From NCBI GenBank assembly GCA_002329405.1, contig DCTE01000171.1, positions 7,191 through 13,693 of the forward strand: a stretch of DNA of 6,503 bases. Direction: 5' to 3'. Position numbers and translations under genes: made by a program. Origin of the DNA: Ruminococcaceae bacterium UBA1448 (GTDB lineage Bacteria > Bacillota > Clostridia > Oscillospirales > Ruminococcaceae). Position 1 is the first letter of the stretch; each line of letters starts with the position of its first letter. Positions 5,497-6,503 of the stretch are shown one piece after another. Below the pieces are notes generated by a model that ran no database searches, was not told the origin of the DNA, and saw only the letters and a list, made by a program, of their open reading frames with translations.

Positions 5497-6503
5497 TCAC
5501 TGCCCGTCATTACCCAATAACTGACGGCGGTAATCACTCGGACTCACACCAGTCGCTTTTTTAAATATCGTCGAAAAATAGGAATAATAATCAAACCCGG
5601 TCCGCATCGCAACATCAGTCAGCGGCACAGAACCATCTGCAAGCAATACCTTTGCTTTTTCGATCCGCACCTGTGAAATATAGTCATTCAGTGCGATACC
5701 CGTTTCCTTTTTGAACAGCTTAGCAAGATAATCTGGATTCAAAAAGACCAACGCTCCCAAATCTGCCTTGGTAATATGCCCGGCAAAATGCTCGTCAATG
5801 TATTTTTTCACTGTTCCGATGATGGTATTGCTGCGGCTGGATTCATTTAGGACAGCAACTACCGCATTGGACGAAAAACTTACCCATTTGAGCATGTCAA
5901 TCAAGGATACCGTCGCATGGCGGGTCAGCTGTTTGGCCGCAGGTTGACCAAACAGCTGGTGCGCTTCAATGTGCCGTTCGGTCAGAACAGAATAAAGAAT
6001 CTGGGTAAAGTCATATTGAAATTCCTGCAACAATTCCAGTGTGATCTGCGCTCGTGGGAGAGATGAAAAATACTCTTTGACCGCACTCACCGTCTGAAAG
6101 GACTGCCCTCCTGCCAGCAAACCGGATACCCGTTCAAAATCCATCCGCGCCGGCTTGGATGACTGAGGTTGTTCTCCTCTCAAAGACAGTTTATGTACCC
6201 CTGAGATCTCGGTCACATTCGCGCGGTCTTTTTCCTCCAACTGTTCAACCGCATCCGCAATCTGTTCCAGATACAGCGGGACATCATAATACAGATTCAT
6301 TCCAAACTGAAAAACCTGACGGAACAATCCGACCAGTTCTCCCAGCTTTTTCTCAAACCCTTTGAGATCCTTTTCGTCCAGCATAACAACATACACTGCC
6401 CGGCCATTCTGCTGCTCAAGCGGGACAATATGATCAGAATTGGTTGTCCCGAACAATACCTCCGACACGACATTGTAAACACAGTAGTCCAGCTCCTGCG
6501 CAG
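5497..6503 (-). CDS. AraC-family transcriptional regulator, C-terminal part (probably YesN-type; 5' end outside window)
   Basis: A DNA-binding regulator. Its C-terminus is a complete AraC/XylS double helix-turn-helix, about 105 residues. The first helix pair spans ITKADLGALVFLNPDYLAKL and the second PLTDVAMRTGFDYYSYFS. It ends with the hallmark GVSPSDYRRQ shortly before the stop. A GTG at 6468 could start a 323-aa protein, but it has no evident ribosome site. The frame also runs open upstream to the edge, adding AQELDYCVYNVV, which reads as a natural helix continuation. I therefore treat the gene as partial. The region before the HTH (for example FGMNLYYDVPLYLEQIADA) resembles the linker part of YesN-type response regulators, so a receiver domain may lie upstream. 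That part is inference. Its target is unknown; it converges on the peroxiredoxin-like gene and shares the terminator at 5432-5474. Confidence 0.85.
   Translation of the reverse strand, partial: AQELDYCVYNVVSEVLFGTTNSDHIVPLEQQNGRAVYVVMLDEKDLKGFEKKLGELVGLFRQVFQFGMNLYYDVPLYLEQIADAVEQLEEKDRANVTEISGVHKLSLRGEQPQSSKPARMDFERVSGLLAGGQSFQTVSAVKEYFSSLPRAQITLELLQEFQYDFTQILYSVLTERHIEAHQLFGQPAAKQLTRHATVSLIDMLKWVSFSSNAVVAVLNESSRSNTIIGTVKKYIDEHFAGHITKADLGALVFLNPDYLAKLFKKETGIALNDYISQVRIEKAKVLLADGSVPLTDVAMRTGFDYYSYFSTIFKKATGVSPSDYRRQLLGNDGQ

Overview
The window looks like a chromosomal stretch of a moderately GC-rich Bacillota bacterium, most likely of the Clostridia type. Supporting signs are strong AAGGAGG-type ribosome binding sites, sigma-A-like promoters, tight same-strand gene packing, a short PUA-less glutamate 5-kinase (common in that phylum) and a YesN-like AraC regulator. 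Nothing narrows it to a genus. No RNA gene, mobile element, CRISPR array or phage gene was seen.

Right to left on the minus strand, the first 2.6 kb is a complete route from glutamate to proline in pathway order: proB (2555-1758), proA (1730-477) and proC (447 to the window edge, 5' half only). Gaps are 27 and 29 bases. A good promoter lies 75-103 bases upstream of proB, and no T-box leader fits between them.

The middle (2738-4698) holds a second minus-strand operon of two genes: an ATP-grasp ligase-like protein, then an alpha/beta-hydrolase esterase 11 bases downstream. The esterase's Shine-Dalgarno overlaps the ligase stop codon, so the pair is probably translationally coupled. The substrate is unknown. 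This pairing of a bond-forming and a bond-cleaving enzyme is the most interesting part of the window. A long hairpin after the esterase probably ends this transcript, and its weak U-tract overlaps the -35 box of the proB promoter.

The right part has a divergent promoter region (about 4744-4860), a plus-strand peroxiredoxin-like gene with a CxxC motif (4877-5416), a strong bidirectional terminator (5432-5474), and a convergent minus-strand AraC-family regulator. The regulator's reading frame stays open to the window edge, so it is a fragment of a longer protein, probably a YesN-type response regulator.

Overall this is mostly ordinary core metabolism, with one uncharacterised two-enzyme operon.
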